From Drosophila pseudoobscura (taxonomy: Eukaryota; Arthropoda; Insecta; Diptera; Drosophilidae): a stretch of 64,000 nt of DNA. Positions 1 to 13,700 of the stretch are shown one piece after another; within the stretch, counting starts at the first letter, position 1; every line of letters begins with the position of its first letter. A program made the translations under genes and the position numbers. The DNA lies in assembly GCF_009870125.1 (NCBI RefSeq), contig NC_046683.1:45213869-45277868 (forward strand), read 5' to 3'. A model generated the notes under the pieces. That model was given only the letters and a program-made list of their open reading frames with translations, searched no databases and was not told where the DNA came from.

Positions 1-136
1 GTAGATGGCATATTTAAATCATTTAATGCACTGATGTATTTGTGCGATAAATTCTATCGAACTCTGTTGCTGGAACAAAATTTTGGTATTTTTCAACAAT
101 TTTGGATTAATTTGCTGGTATTTTTTAATTTTTTAG

Positions 137-354
137 TATATGGTCACATGCATTCCGTCATTTGGCGCCAAACTTACAAATTTAAAATATTGAATGATTT
201 CCTGAGGGAAAATGCAGAGAATGCCCCCGACAATTTCATCCAGTAACAGCCCCACGCAACGTCTGCCACGTGCTCCCGATCTCCACAAATTTGTTTCTGG
301 GACACTGCATGAAGGCACACGCCTGCAAGGTTCCCCAGGTTATTAAGTCAAAGA
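137..354 (+). CDS. Candidate terminal exon of an unidentified gene, cut by the window edge
   Basis: A pyrimidine-rich acceptor (TTTTTTAATTTTTTAG) ends at 136. The frame open across it runs to a TAA at 244-246 and would give a C-terminus ending NAPDNFIQ. A second frame, entered from a weaker acceptor (AAAATGCAG) near 213, runs to the TAG ending at 354. It has coding-like third positions and a Cys/His-rich peptide with four or five cysteines (NVCHVLPIS, GHCMKAHACKV). Only one of the two can be real. I do not recognise the product in either frame. The rest of the gene would lie left of the window. AT-rich non-coding DNA follows. Confidence is low because neither frame can be anchored to an upstream exon. 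Confidence 0.28.
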
Positions 355-3300
355 AGCCTCCACCGGGTTAGTATTGTATGTACTACTACGTAAAGTTTAT
401 TTTATTTAGTAAATATTTCTCGCGCAGATAAATATTAAATATATTATTAGTACAGTTAGTTGTATAATTTATTTAGTATTTTTAAGATTCTGCAGATCGC
501 AATGCTATTCGCTTAACTAAATATTGAAATTATGTAATTACGGGTATGTAAATTCATTAGTTGACTTTTACATGGTATAGAGCTGGCCTCAGTTGCATCG
601 AGTGAAGGGGAGGAAAGATAAAGATATAGATATATGTAGGTAAAGAATAATCGGGTCCAGGGCTGGGGTCGGGGGCGGGAGTCTGGGTAAGAAAAAAGTA
701 GCAAATATTTCTGAAATGTCTGCCCTATGCTTGGTATTCATCTATGTATATATTCTTTACGCTTACATTTAATAGCACAGTTAGTTATAGTTTAATTTCA
801 TTTAGGTTAAGCCTGGATCAAAAAAATCATTCGAGAATCATTTCGCATTCCAGCAGTTTGTACATTCCATCTAACTGAACCAACTAAAGACTAAAGTAGA
901 TCGTAAAACAGATGAGCAACAGATTGAGACTTGATAGCACGTGAACTGCTCGATATTTCAGCCAGCACTGTTAGACATTTACACAGACATACACATATGA
1001 TACGCGGCTTATATACGCGCCTTCGCTTCCTTCGGATATCTTCATAGCCCGGTTATCGTTTAGTGGTTAAGCATAATATCAATATCAATATCGATCGTTA
1101 TAAATTATTGTTTCTCGCATAGTCCAGCACATACATCCTCTGCCAATCCACGATCTTTGCTAATCAAAAAAATTCCGTACAATACATATAATTTTGGTAT
1201 ATTTTCCATTAGATAAGTTATCTCGTTACCTGTGTTTCGACTATTTTATCGTAATCGTAATCGTATTCGTATTCATATTATATTTTATTATTCAGACACT
1301 CATGCATGCAGTGGATCTGGATCTTGATATTGATCTTGTTGCTGTCGTTAGTTAATCAAATAGACTTAATTTACTAATTATTGTTACCATTGTGGATGAG
1401 ATGTGAGTGAGTGTGTGTGTGGGTGTGTGTGTGTGTGTATGAGTGTATGTGAGTGGGCGTGTCCGGTGTACCTTATGTTTATGTGTGGTATGCATTCATG
1501 CGTGGGTTATGATAATGAGCCTTTGCTTGCTTCTAGGAATGCTTTGTAAAACAATTTCTTTCATTTTTTTTTATAATTTTTCATCGTAGATTTTACATTT
1601 TTTTTGTGTGTATTTTTAAATGATTTTCTGTTTTTTTTTGTGGACTTTTCTTGCCATGATATATGAGGGTGCGCCTGTGTCTTGGTGGATCATGAGAGCT
1701 TAAGCCTGATATTGAAGTGTGTGATACAATTCTTGTAAATAATTTCTTGCTTGGTCCATTAACTTATTAACTCATTGCACTAAAACACACGTGAAAAATA
1801 GGTGTTCATTCAACGAAAGGTGTAAAAGTTGCTTTCCGAGCTGAGCCTTTGGGATCGAAGACAATCCGAGCCGATTGCCAGTGAGTAAGCTTTGCGTTCT
1901 AGGTGCAAATGTGATATGCATCAGTGAATCAGTGAAATCTTCACTCCCGATACTCTATCGGGGGCGATCTGATCGGTAGAAATATGAGTGGTTGGTCGCT
2001 CGAGCGAGAGGGGTCATGGGTCTTCTGAGTGGTGATGATATGAATCGACTGTCGATGATATTGGGAGGATTTAACAATAACATAGAAGTGAGATTACATG
2101 TTGCCTTTACTATTAATTTTAGATCTTGTGTCTACGAATTCACTTGAATATATGTATATTTTCCTCTTAATACGGTTTCAAAATGTATTAATTGACTATT
2201 TTTGCAGTTTTTTGTTTTGTTTTATTTTTGTTTTCTTTTGTTTTTTCTTTTGATTTTTCCCATTGAAACTGTCTATTTGAGGGGGGAGATCGAGTATATA
2301 GGATGACAAGCCCAACCGACTGTCATATCGTATTGTTTTAATTATTGCTTCTCTGTTCAATGCTCAAACCTCGAAACTGAAGGGTCTTAAGGTGAGTACA
2401 TTGTGGGGTTACTTGCTACGAATACCATTTGAATTGAATATATATCTGAATATATCTGAATATATCTGAATAAAATACATTACTTTCCAGTAATCTGGTG
2501 CTGCTATGAGAGGAATTGGCTTTGCCTTGCTACACATCTTGCTCATCTCATTGTTCTGTGCATTATTCTGTTTTTGAACTGTTTGCTGTTTGCTCTTTGG
2601 CGGCAAACTAAAAAACACATTTGGTCTACTTAGGACTCTCAAATTCAAATTACTCAAATATTCATACGTATATAAAATACATAATCATTGTTTTATATAC
2701 GCGAAGTATTCCTTTTTTTTTTTGGCGATCTCCAGCCTCCCCGCCCCCTTCGAAGGTGTTGGTTCGGGAGCTGGAGTCGCGTTCTAAATTGTTTTGGCTG
2801 CTAGCGCACTAGAGACTCGTTTTGCGGTTGTTGTACACAAATTTGTTGCTTGTTTTCTCAAACACCGAATAAATTAGATAACAAAATTACTAAAAACCAT
2901 TTGCTTCACTTCACTGCGCCTGGGCTCCGTCCTCGTCTTATGGGCTCCTGCGACTCCTGCACATTTCTTTTACATTTTTATCGGGTAGGGTACTTTAGGT
3001 TGTGGGTTGCATCTGTATCAGCATCTGCATCTGTTGGATTGAATCTGAGAGACGATTGAACGATTGCTCAGTTGAATTTCTGTGGTTCTTGGTTCGCTGC
3101 TGTGGGATAGAGATCAGGTCGATTATTATAGAACATAGAATCTCTTGGGGATTTGCTGCAGTTTGCTTTTATTTGTCAAAATGAAAATATTTGGCGCCGC
3201 CACGAGCCGAGAAGCAAACCAACTTAAATTGAAACTTAAATTTGCGATCCGCTCTCTTGCAGGCTGCTGTTGTCTATGAGCTTAAAATAATATCACATTA

Positions 3301-4051
3301 AAAATGTTTCGCCGACATACTCGCATCAAACACACTTTGAAATGACTTGATTCGCCAGTTTAGGAGCTTAAACTAGAGCAGCACTTGGAGCTTAAATGAA
3401 AATGGATGGCAAGTAAGTGAAAACTGAGCCTGGCCGGCCCAACCCGGGGGGGCCGGGGCGAATGGGGCCAACGGAGCCAATGGTGTGCGCTGTACGCTGA
3501 GAAATAAAAAGAAACGTTTTGGAGACGCTTGGCTTTTTCAAATACTTGAGCATCCGTGAACAAACTACGCAAAGCGAACAAAATTAAAATAGCTCTACAA
3601 ATTGTCTACTTAAGAACTAAATACAATACAATACGATACGATACAATAAAATAGGAAAAAAAAACAAAAAAAAAAGCTGAACAAAGTAAAGTGATAATGA
3701 TAGAATCTATGCAAAACTTACAGAGAGCTAACGCGAACCTTGAGGCTTACGTCGAATATATTTATGTATATGGGAATATGGGAGTCCGGAATGGGGCTAG
3801 TTGCGCCCAGCTTTGCTGATTAAATTTTGGCTAACTTTCGAGTCGAGTCGAGTCGAGTCAAATGTAAAACTAAACACACACTTCGCTGCTCTCGTGCTTC
3901 TCTCCTGCTGCTGCTGCTGCTGCTCGTCGGTCCAGTCCACCACGCTCCTCACTTGGTTTTGGCATAGTTTTGCTCTTTTTTTTGTTATTTTTGTTTGTTA
4001 TTTAATTTACTCGGCTTTCGGGTGCAACTCGTCTCTAGCGCTTGCGTTTTG
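355..4051 (-). other. SPoCk 3' UTR and intergenic DNA between the left-edge gene and SPoCk
   Basis: No convincing ORF on either strand. The DNA is AT- and T-rich, with a GT run at about 1409-1438, a GAGTC pentamer array (3839-3859) and a CTG run (3905-3924). On the minus strand an AATAAA hexamer reads from TTTATT at 3168-3173, about 880 bp past the SPoCk stop, and is a reasonable end for the SPoCk 3' UTR. Further minus-strand AATAAA words occur near 400-465, so a longer 3' UTR is also possible. Confidence 0.5.
3168..3173 (-). terminator. Candidate SPoCk polyadenylation signal
   Basis: AATAAA on the minus strand (TTTATT on plus), the first such hexamer I noted downstream of the SPoCk stop codon at 4052. 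Placement is inferred and no cleavage evidence is visible. Confidence 0.35.
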
Positions 4052-4751
4052 TCATACGAAGTCCAGCTCGGAGCGGGTGCTGTACATCTTGCGCTCCATG
4101 GTGCGCTCGAACCACTTCTTGATCTCGGAGACGACCAGCACGGAGGAGGTGAGCGTGACCAGGAAAAGGATGTCGTAGGGCGTCAGGGCCTCCGTTTGGA
4201 AGACCATCTGCAGCGGTGGAAAGTACACGACCAGCATTTGGCCAATGATCGAGAAGGCCACGGCCAGCAGGAACATGCGGTTGGTGGTCAGCCCAATGGT
4301 GAACACGCTCTTCGTCTGCGATCGGCACGACAGGGCGTTGAACATGTCAAAGAATACGAAGCAAGTAAAGGTCATGGTCGTGTCCCGCTTGGTCTTCCCC
4401 AAAGTGCCGTCGGCCATTTCGCGCTGGAACACCCACAGTGTGCCCAGCACTATGATGCTGGCACTCAGCAGCACATTCGCCACCACCGACTTGGTGATCA
4501 TCGGCTGCTTGACGTTCCGCGGCTTCTGCTTGAGCACGTCGTGGTCCACGGGCTCCACGCCCAGCGACTGAGCGGGCGGCCCGTCCATAATAATGTTGAT
4601 CCATAGAATCTGCATGGCGTTCAGCGGATTGGCAATGTCCATCAGCGTGGCCAGAGCGATCAGGGCCAGGGCAGCGATCGAGGTGCTCAGCTGAAAGCGC
4701 ACAAAGTTCCGAATGTTGTAAAATATGCCCTTGCCTTCTTCGATGGCAGCT
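4052..4751 (-). CDS. SPoCk: SPoCk last coding exon (M6-M10 and C-terminus)
   Basis: Acceptor CAG ends at 4752. The first base completes the codon split from the 4824 donor (AT|A, Ile), giving [12 protein letters not shown] across the junction. The exon encodes 232 further residues: M5 ([19 protein letters not shown]), M6 with [15 protein letters not shown], the [10 protein letters not shown] helix, [15 protein letters not shown], two more helices and a short charged tail ending RSELDFV, then TGA. M6 carries the Asn and Asp expected for the single Ca2+ site of SPCA pumps. Confidence 0.93.
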
Positions 4752-7700
4752 CTGCACGGAAGCGAAAGGGAAAGGAGAATCGGTCAGAGAGTGACTTCTG
4801 CAACGGCTACCGCATCTACTCACATGATGGTGTGGAAATCGTCGTTGACCAGGATCATGTCGGCAGCCTCCTTGCACACATCCGTGCCATTCTTGCCCAT
4901 GGCAATGCCGATGTCCGCCTTCTTCAGGGCCACTCCGTCGTTGACCCCGTCCCCAGTCATGCCCACAATGTTGCCGGTGCGCTGCAGCGACTTGACTATC
5001 TCCAGCTTGTGGCGCGGCGAGACGCGATAGAAGACGCTCACGTTGTTGGCCACCTTGTCCAGCTGGTGTTCGTTCAGCTGATCCATCTCCTGCCCGGACA
5101 GCGTCTGGTGGTGGATGGTGTCGATGCCGATGAGATTGGCTGCAAGAAACAAAGGAAAAAACCGCTTAGAAATGGCCGATATGTGTGGTTGCCTCTCCCT
5201 GGATTTATACACACTTAATTGAAGTAGTCTTCGGATGAGATGGGATAGTGTGGGAGCTATCTTTGCAATTACTCCCTTCATCCCTGAGTCCACTTCTAAT
5301 CCCTTGTAATCCCCTCACCTGGCACAGGGCTCTTCCCTCTCCCACTGTCTTCTGGCTCTGTTGTTCCAGGGCAGTCGAGTAAATCGAGTAAGTCTTTCAT
5401 TGCATTTTCCAAGCAATTGGCGATGAACTGTGCAAAGCAACAGGCAAGTGGAGCTGCCGGGAGCTGCCTGCTGGCGCGTGTGTGCCGGCACACAGCTTGA
5501 TGCCGTCGACTTTGGTTGTAATCCGTGGAGCAAATGCAAAAACAATTGTTAATTTGTCGGGTGTGTTGGCAGGCAGGTTCCCTCTTTGAAAATTCAATTG
5601 TAAGCCAAGCAATAAACTTGAAAAACTCCAGAGGGAATGGCTCCCAGTGCCTCGGGCTCCCCATTTCCCATTTCCCATTTCCCACTACCCACTTCCCGGG
5701 CTCTGTTTTTGTTTTTTGTGTTTTATTTTTCGTTTTGCACTTGAGCGCATTTATGAAGTTCGCACAAGAGGGAGCGCCAGCTGCCGGAGACAGAGAGGGT
5801 ACGGTACGGACGGTACTCTTTTCCAAAGAGTCGCGACGCCATCTTTCATTATGGCGCCCGCGTATTTGTCTTTCCGAGTGGCGGTGGGGTAGCGGAGGGG
5901 GGGTTGGAGGGGACTCTGTCATCTGCCATCCTGCGAGCGAACCATTGGACGGCATCGCATCCTATTCCGTCAGTGGGCCCGGCCCTGTTTGTACAACATT
6001 TTTAGCTAGAGTGCGCTGAAGTATATTATAACAAACAGCAGGAACAACACAACACAACCCAGCCACGGCACGGCACGGCCCGGAACAATGGCGAGATGCG
6101 CGGCAAAATGAGCAACAGAAAACGTAATTAAAACGCATTCACGACGCTGCTGCCCATCATCTCCTACGGCTCCGGCTCCGGCTCCGGCACTTGTTTTTGC
6201 TTTTGCTCCTGCTCGGAGCTGGTCCTTCTTCTGGTCTGGCTGCTCTTTCAGCTCCCAGACAATTAAAGGCTGCATCGCCATCTCCTTCGCCATCCGAGTA
6301 TCCTTCGTATCGGCTTCCTGCTGCAGGAAATGACAGAGGTGGCCAGCAGCGGCATCTCTATCTCTCTCCCGGGGACCTCCATGGGAATGTTTCAGTTTCA
6401 TTTTGCTTTTGCTGGTCCCCTGGCTTAATGGCCCAGACGCTAGACGGCGGTCGCCTTGGCGCAAAAAATTAAAATGAATGCAAGCTTCAATGAGGGCCAT
6501 TATCTTGGCCAAGTTGCAGTTCTGTGGCTCCCGCTTATGGTACTCTGCTTTAAGTGTTGGCCGCGCGCTATTCGGCGCTATTCACGTTTGTTCATTCTGT
6601 TCATAAGTTGATTCCCACATCCATAAGCCAGAGATTCGCATAGTTTTCGGTTCAATTTGAATTTAAAGTTCATCATCAGACGGGCAAACGGGCGGACGGA
6701 CAGGCATTCCGCCTACAACCTCCGTACCGTATCTGGACGCCATTGACCGCAAAAACTAATCATCTGATTTTAATTTTCACACGAAAAAACAAGAGCTGCC
6801 CCAAAGAGCGGGCGGGAGCATGCTGCAAGCGTGCCATCACCCAACTATCCATCCATCCATCCATCCATCTATCCACCCATCCATCCATCCATCCATCGTG
6901 CTCACCTGTCTATGCTGGGGAAAACTGCAATTTCGATTTGAGTTTCAATTTCTGCTGATGACAGCCGCGCGTCTGGCATGCCAGAAAACCTTCATAAGCA
7001 ATGCATAAAAAATTCGATTTGTCGCCATTCGCGTTGTTTGGAAAAGCGCGATAAAAAACACGAATAAAACAATAAAGAGAGCACTATAATAAATGCCTGA
7101 ACATGGGGTACCCTCTACGCTTTTGGAATGTGGGAACAAAAACCACCTTTATCGGCGAGAGACACGAGCTGAGCGGCAATATGCATTGTCCTGCACACGA
7201 CATGCATTTTGTTCCTACCTAAATAGGAGCAAAACTCCCTAAAAGGCGACATGCATTTTGTGACTGGGCATTCTTAGTTGTCTAAAAAAAACATCGGAGC
7301 CGTGGGGAAAGTTAAGAGCCATCACCTACCCACCAGACTTTTCAATCAGCCCTCTTTTGCGCTGCAATATTTTCTAATAACTTTTCCGACTAGTAGTGCC
7401 AAGATCTCTACATTTCCGGATAGCACCTGTGCATTTGTCTGGTTTTCTTTTTCTGTTACATAAATTCTATCGAACACCATATACCTTAGTTCTCTTTGAG
7501 AATAGTGGGTATAAAAAATGAAATAAACGGCATAATTGCAATTCGCATTTTTTACTGCTTTTACTGTGTTTTTTCCACCTCACCTCACCTCACCTCACCT
7601 CACCTCTGTACGGCAGCATCAACATTGCATGCTGATTGAACAATTCTCTTCCCGCATTGACATTGACACGCGCCGCGGATGCGACGGACGGACGAACGCC

Positions 7701-10700
7701 CAGTGGGTGGCATTGGATGGTTGGAGGAGCTGGTGGGGCGCAGAGTTCACCTGCGGCCGTCGACGATTCCCCCAACAGGTGGAAAGGCTCTCGGCTCTTC
7801 CAGATGAATGGATTCGAGAGTGGCCAGAAATGATTAGAAATGCTGATTTAGCAGCGAAAACTGGCTCCATTCAGAGAGTACTCGTCTATGGCTGGTCATT
7901 AAAAATGATTTAAAAGATCATTAGTGTCGAAATATATTTATTTTTGGGGACAATCGTTCTCTACTCGGAGTGCCAGGGTTGCTATGGATGCCATCCCAGA
8001 GCTGAACGAACAGCTGCCGCCAGGACCGACCGAAAAAGTTTGTAATACCAAAAAAAAGAGCCCAAGGCAACGGCAACGGCAACGGCAAAGGCAAAGGCAA
8101 GATTCTCTGGGAAACTTTGGCCTGGCCTGATAAACAGAGAGCCCGAAAGTGGCACCAGACCAAAGTTGCAGGAGCTTATAAAAATCATCCTCTCACCACG
8201 CAGAGCAGGACCAGACCGCAAGCCGAAATCGGATTAGACAGGAGAGGAGTCTTCTGTGCACATGAAAGCAAAAGTTGTTGCACCGAAAGGAGAGGCGCCG
8301 CCAAGTTTATGAAACTGTCGAGCAGCGCCTAAAACAGTGCAACAAGCCTTCTGCTTACCACTTGAGCTGCCACTTTGAAAGCCGAAGCCATCCGCCATCC
8401 GGCAAGAAAGAGCCCGGAGAAACGGGCAAAAATCAAAGCAAAATTGTGCACAATGGCGGAAAAAACAAAGCAGCAGAGCAGTGCAAAGGAGGGAAGGTCT
8501 ACAAGGTCTCATTTGGTAATTGAAAGCTTCACATGGGGTGGGGCCATGGCAGGGGCGGGGAGGGGAAAATGTGGAGGAGGGGAAATGGAAAGTTGTGCCC
8601 TGCCTGCCAGTGAGTGACATTTGCATTTGTATCAGCAGCAACAGCAGCAGCAGCTGCCGACAGCAGCATTCTCCGGATAGCAAGATGTGCTGCTCCTTGC
8701 TCCTCCTGGCCCTGTTTATTAAGCGTGCTCATGTACGTGACAATTTCTTTCCTCCGACTTTCCCTCCGCCCCTGCGACTGTGCACTCGCTAGGAGTATGA
8801 TTATCTCCAGTACTTGCAATCAGCATGCCCCCCTGCACTCCCCCCTGCACCCCACACACGCCGCAATCGCTCCGGGCGAATACCGATTGTCAGTTGTGCA
8901 TCGAATGCCGGAGTGCATTTGAGGGTGCACTCCGCTAATTGGATGTGTGTCATGTTTGGGGGCCATCGACATAGACATCGACATACCACACAGCAGAGTT
9001 GATTAAGACTGCGGGCCCATAGGCCCAGCGAGGCCGCAGATTTGATCGGTAAAGGAAACGTGACCAATAGTTGTTTCCTCACGCTGATATCGGAATCAAG
9101 TCGATCTGCCAAGGGGCCCCCGGCGCCCCCGAGGGACCGCCGCCAATCCGGTCTGAGCCACTTTAAACGAGCCACAAACTCAATTACCAGCGCAGCCACA
9201 GCTCATAGCTTAAGCAGGGAGCGCCAGTGGCGCATAATTGCCAAGCAAATTGAAAATGAAATACATCGACTCAATTATGCCGTCCCACAGCAGCGGCCAT
9301 CCATCTTCGTTCCCAGCAAACGCCGTCAAACGTGCAGAATGGCTGGGATTAGCCGATGCAATTGGCACCCCAAACTGCTGCCCAACTGTACACACAGTGG
9401 CCCCTGGGGCAGAGGCACCTGGAATGAATGGTGCCTCCCTCGAACGAGAGCTATGATATCCCAGCCAATTAGGTAGCCCATAAGCGGATTGTCGACTGAA
9501 ATAACAAAGCAAAGTGTAGAGGCAGACAGACAGACGGGCAGGGGGGCAGGCGGGCAGGAGCGATACAGAGTGGAAAGGAGTTCAATCAATATGCAAGGGC
9601 AAACTGAAAATTAAATATTTTAAATCAAATTTCACAAAAGATGCAAAAACGAGAAGCCAGCAGAACCAACCACCAAACTGAATAGAGGAAGTTTTTCCAT
9701 CAAGGGGAGTCCCGGAGCAGGTCCACAGTCCATGCAGATGATGGAATAATGTCCGCAGCAGATGCGCCACTGATGAGAAAGATGTACCAGGATGTAGATG
9801 ACGACGATGACGACGACGATGATGAGGATGATGGGACTGGGGAGATGGAGATGGAGCCACAGTTAATTATTTCTACGACTGACAACGATGTCGATGTCGA
9901 TGTCGATGTGGCTGCTGTTGTGCTCTGCGCTGTTCTGTTCTCTGCTCTGCTCTGCTCTGCTCTGTCCTCCGTGCTCCGTGCTCCGTCCTGTGCGTTGCAG
10001 GATATTAGATGTGGGGCTGGTTCCATCTGCATGGAGGCCCAAAGGAGCTGGTTACCTGAGTTTCTCTTTTCGGCTTCCCGCTTTTCGTGGTCGCTTCCTT
10101 TGTGCTCTCTGTGTGCGCTATCTTTTCCAATTTACTGCGCTTGCTTTTTGTATCTTTTTTCGGTTCGGTTTGCCCCGTTCGGGAGGTCCTTCGCTGTCGA
10201 ATTTAAATATATATATATTCCCCTGCACAGCCCTGTCCTGTCCTGCCCTGCCCTGCCCCGCCCTACCCCAAGCACTTGCCATTAATAGGTAAGTTTCTCT
10301 CGAGTCCACACTGGGAACAATTTCACGCAACCTCAACTTCAGCTCCACTTGGAGTTGCCAACTTGAGGAAACTCCACGGATGGCCAAGTGCAGTCCTCGA
10401 AACCAACACACACTCGCACATACGCCCCCGAGATGCGGCTGCTCCGGAAGAAGAACTCCTTGAGCGCAAGTTTTGGGCTGGAAAACTTGTAAACTGCTCC
10501 CCAGATCCCAGATGCCAGATCCCTACACCTCCACCTCCATCCCTGACCGCTGGCTCTATGGTTAATTAATTCTGTTTGCATACTTTTAGGCTGTCCAGCA
10601 GGACGCTGCGTTGCATTGTGTGGTCCCGAAGAGCACTCCTTTGACTTCTCCCGCCCGAAGAGAGGTCTCGGTTTGGGTCTCGGTCTGGGTCTGGGTCTGG

Positions 10701-13700
10701 GTTTGCCGCTCACATGTCCCACTTGTGGCACAGCCAGTTCAGAGTTCATGCGTCCGCAGTGGAATATCTCCATGGCAAACATAAATTGTGGCTAAGCCAG
10801 AGGAGGCCCGGCACGGCCCGGGCCATGCCACTTTTAATTACGTGGCATGGACAAATTTATTTGCATAGTTTCGGACGGCTCAGCACTTTAGTTAAAGCCA
10901 ACAATTTGTGGCAAGAAAGAGGGCAGCAGCGGGGCGGGAAAGAGCTCTGCTCCGTCTCCGTCTCTGTGTGTCTGCTTAAAGAGTTTTTAATTGAGTTTTG
11001 AGCTGAGGTAATCAACCAGGACAGAGGATGTTTGCGGGTTGTCAGGAAAGCGAATCTGATTTCCCCCCATTTCGCCAAGACACAATGTTGCCTCAATGTT
11101 GGACTCAGGTTGCTCCTGAAGACTGACACTAATCCGAATGTACATAAATAATCTACTCACCAATGGCCAGGGCCGTTTCCTGGGCATCGCCCGTGACCAT
11201 CTTCACCCGGACACCGCTCTGCATCAGCATCTCAATGGACTCCCTGACCAGGGGCCGCGGCGGATCGGTGATGCCCACCAGGCCGCAGTAGATCAGATCC
11301 TGCATGGAGCGGCCCTTGGCCAGGGCCAGCACTCTGAGGCCCTTGCGTCCGATCTCGTAGGCCTCGGAGAGGAACTCCGCCTCGTTCTGCTTGGTCAGGG
11401 GCACGGTCTGCGTGCCGAACTGGTACTTGGTGCACTGCGGCAGGAGCGTCTCTAGCGCTCCCTTGGCGAAGAAGAACTCCTCCTTGTTGTTGTTGTACTT
11501 GTGGATGCACTTGACGGCCATCATCTTCTGCTCGGAGCTGAACGGGTACTCCTGGATGCGGACATAGTTCTCGGCCGTGGCGTACATGCCGTTCTTCATG
11601 GCCACCGCCACCAGAGCTCCCTCGGTGGGCTGGCCCAGCAGCGTGCCGTTCTGGATGTACGCGTTGTTGCAGACGGCTCCGATCTCCAGGAGATTCGTGA
11701 TGTTGGTCTTGGCCATTTCGACGTTGTTGCAGTGCCGGATGTGGATCTCGCCCTGGTCGTTGTACCCGGCGCCGGTCACGTCCGCCATGTAGCCGTCGGA
11801 GGTGATGATGATCGTGGCCGTCATCTCGTTCTTGGTCAAAGTGCCCGTCTTGTCCGAGCAGATGACGTTCACGCAGCCCAGGGTCTCGACGGTGGGCAGC
11901 TTCTTGACGATCGCATTGCGCTTGGCCATCCGCATGACGCCCAGGGCCAGGGTGACGGTTACGACGATGGGCAGGCCCTCGGGTATGGCGGCCACTGCCA
12001 GCGAGACGCTGATGTTGAACATCTCCGAGAGCGGCTTGCCCTGGAGCCAGCCGAGCAGCATAATGACGCCGATGATGAGGAACGAGTAGAAGCTCAGCTG
12101 GGCGCCCAGGATGTCCATTGACTTTTGGAGCGGCGTCTTCGGGGCCTCCTCGGCCTGCATCATCTTGAAGACCTCGCCGAACTCGCTGCGCTCCCCGGTG
12201 CTGACCACGATGCCCTTGCCGTTGCCGCAGCGCACCAGGGTGCCCATGAAGGCGATGTTCTTCATGTTGCTGTGGTCCTTCACGTTCGTGTTGTTCAGCA
12301 GGACGTCGGTGATCTTGCGGGCCGGCTCCGTTTCGCCCGTGAAGCTGCTCTCGTCTATGGAGAGGTCGACGGCCTCGAAGAGACGCACATCGGCGGGCAC
12401 ACGATCGCCCACGTTGAGGTGCACCACATCGCCGGGCACCAGCTCGCGGGCCAGGAACGTGTCGAGGCGGCCCTCGCGCAGACAGTGGCACTCGGGGGGC
12501 ACCAGCTTCTTGAGCTCCTCCAGGCTCTTCTCGGAGCGGTACTCCTGGATGAAGGCCACCGTGACCACGATCAGGATGGCGATGGTTATGCTGACGGCAT
12601 CGTCGAACTGTTTCATGATCACCGAGACCAGGGCCGAGCCGAGCAGCAGCAGGATGAGAGGGTTCCTGAACTGCTCGATGTACTTCTTCCATGTGGGCTC
12701 CTCCTCGATCAGCAGCAGCTCATTGTGGCCAATGATCTTGGCCCGGTACTTGGCCTCCGTCCATTTGAGGCCGGTCCGCACATCGACCTGCAGTCGGCCG
12801 GCAACCTCGGAGGCGCTGTGCGTCGATGACTCCGAGGTGGAGAGCAGCATTTCTGGCGTGAGGGTTAAACCCGTCTGCGAGAGGGGGAAAAAACGTATTA
12901 GTACGAGTCTAGATGTGGGAAATTGCATATAGATTAAGCGGTTCTGCGATAAAGCTTTAAAATGGAGGCGATTTCCCTCAGTGCAAAGCCAGCGACTCCC
13001 ACAACTCCTGACCAACATTGTTGGCTGCCAATCTCCTCGATTCCACTCCATTCCTGGCCACAAATTGAATGCCCTCCCCTGCCCCTGCCCCTGCCTCTGT
13101 CCCTGCCCCTACCCCTGACCACTTGCAGCTAATTTGCAGTCGTCAACAAGTTTGTCATCATTCATGGCATCATCGGGCATCGCACAAAGCCAGACAGTAG
13201 ACAGCAGACGGCAGACAGTCCACACTCCAACTCGCACACATGGACTCCGTCCGTGGACTCTTCTTTCCAAGAGTTGTCAGCTCTTGTTACATCCTGCTCT
13301 CGGTCTGCCTCTGTCGTGTCCGTGTCCGTGTCCATGTCCTGCCTGTCCTGCCTGTGCGACTGTGCGACTGTGGGAGGGATTGTAAAACGTGACTTACGGG
13401 CACTGGTTCTGGCGACGTTTTCTTATTTTAATTTATTTTCCCTCCTTTTTTGGGGGAGGTGGGACGCTCCTGAAGGAAAATTTAAGCGTAAATTTCCTGT
13501 CACGTTACAGGACTCTCGAGAGTGAACCTGCGATTTTAATCAGACTTTAAAATATGAACTGTTTTCGAGGCAGTTCCGATCATCCCAGCAGTGGTCCCAG
13601 CGCTGCCGCAAAGTTTTTCACTCGCCAAATGAGGGGATTCCCCCGAAGGGAATCATCATCCATCTTCTAACCGGGAGTCATCTCATGGCGTTATGGTTTG

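Larger units (their letters stand above)
5140..11160 (-). other. SPoCk intron, 6.0 kb
   Basis: Bounded by donor GTGAGT (11160) and acceptor TTGCAG (5140). No ORF on either strand has convincing coding character. It contains a CATC tetranucleotide array (6846-6897), a CACCT pentamer array (7575-7605), a GGCAAC/GGCAAA hexamer array (8065-8100), a GAC/GAT triplet array (9795-9832), a CCTGT/CCTGC run (about 10225-10262) and a GGTCTG/GGTCTC run (about 10665-10702). Open frames over these arrays, such as the poly-Asp frame at 9749-10285, are by-products of the repeats. Confidence 0.7.

Noticed and set aside
1040..1075. tRNA-like words (CCCGGTTATCGTTTAGTGGTTAAG)
   Set aside because: The fragment resembles a D-arm region but no acceptor, anticodon or T-arm can be paired around it.
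9749..10285. 178-aa plus ORF with poly-Asp/Val-Asp runs
   Set aside because: Generated by GAC/GAT and CTCTG/CCTGC arrays in an intron; no conserved domain and no transcript structure.
11501..12829. Long plus-strand and alternate-frame ORFs (up to 273 aa, and a 486-aa minus frame) over the SPoCk main exon
   Set aside because: They are shadows of the GC-rich SPoCk coding frame and show compositional Arg/His/Gln runs, with no domain of their own.
12875..13063. N-terminal extension of the main SPoCk frame ([12 protein letters not shown]...)
   Set aside because: It lies upstream of a good CGCAG acceptor, is not protein-like, and the alternative upstream exons splice to 12874 in phase.
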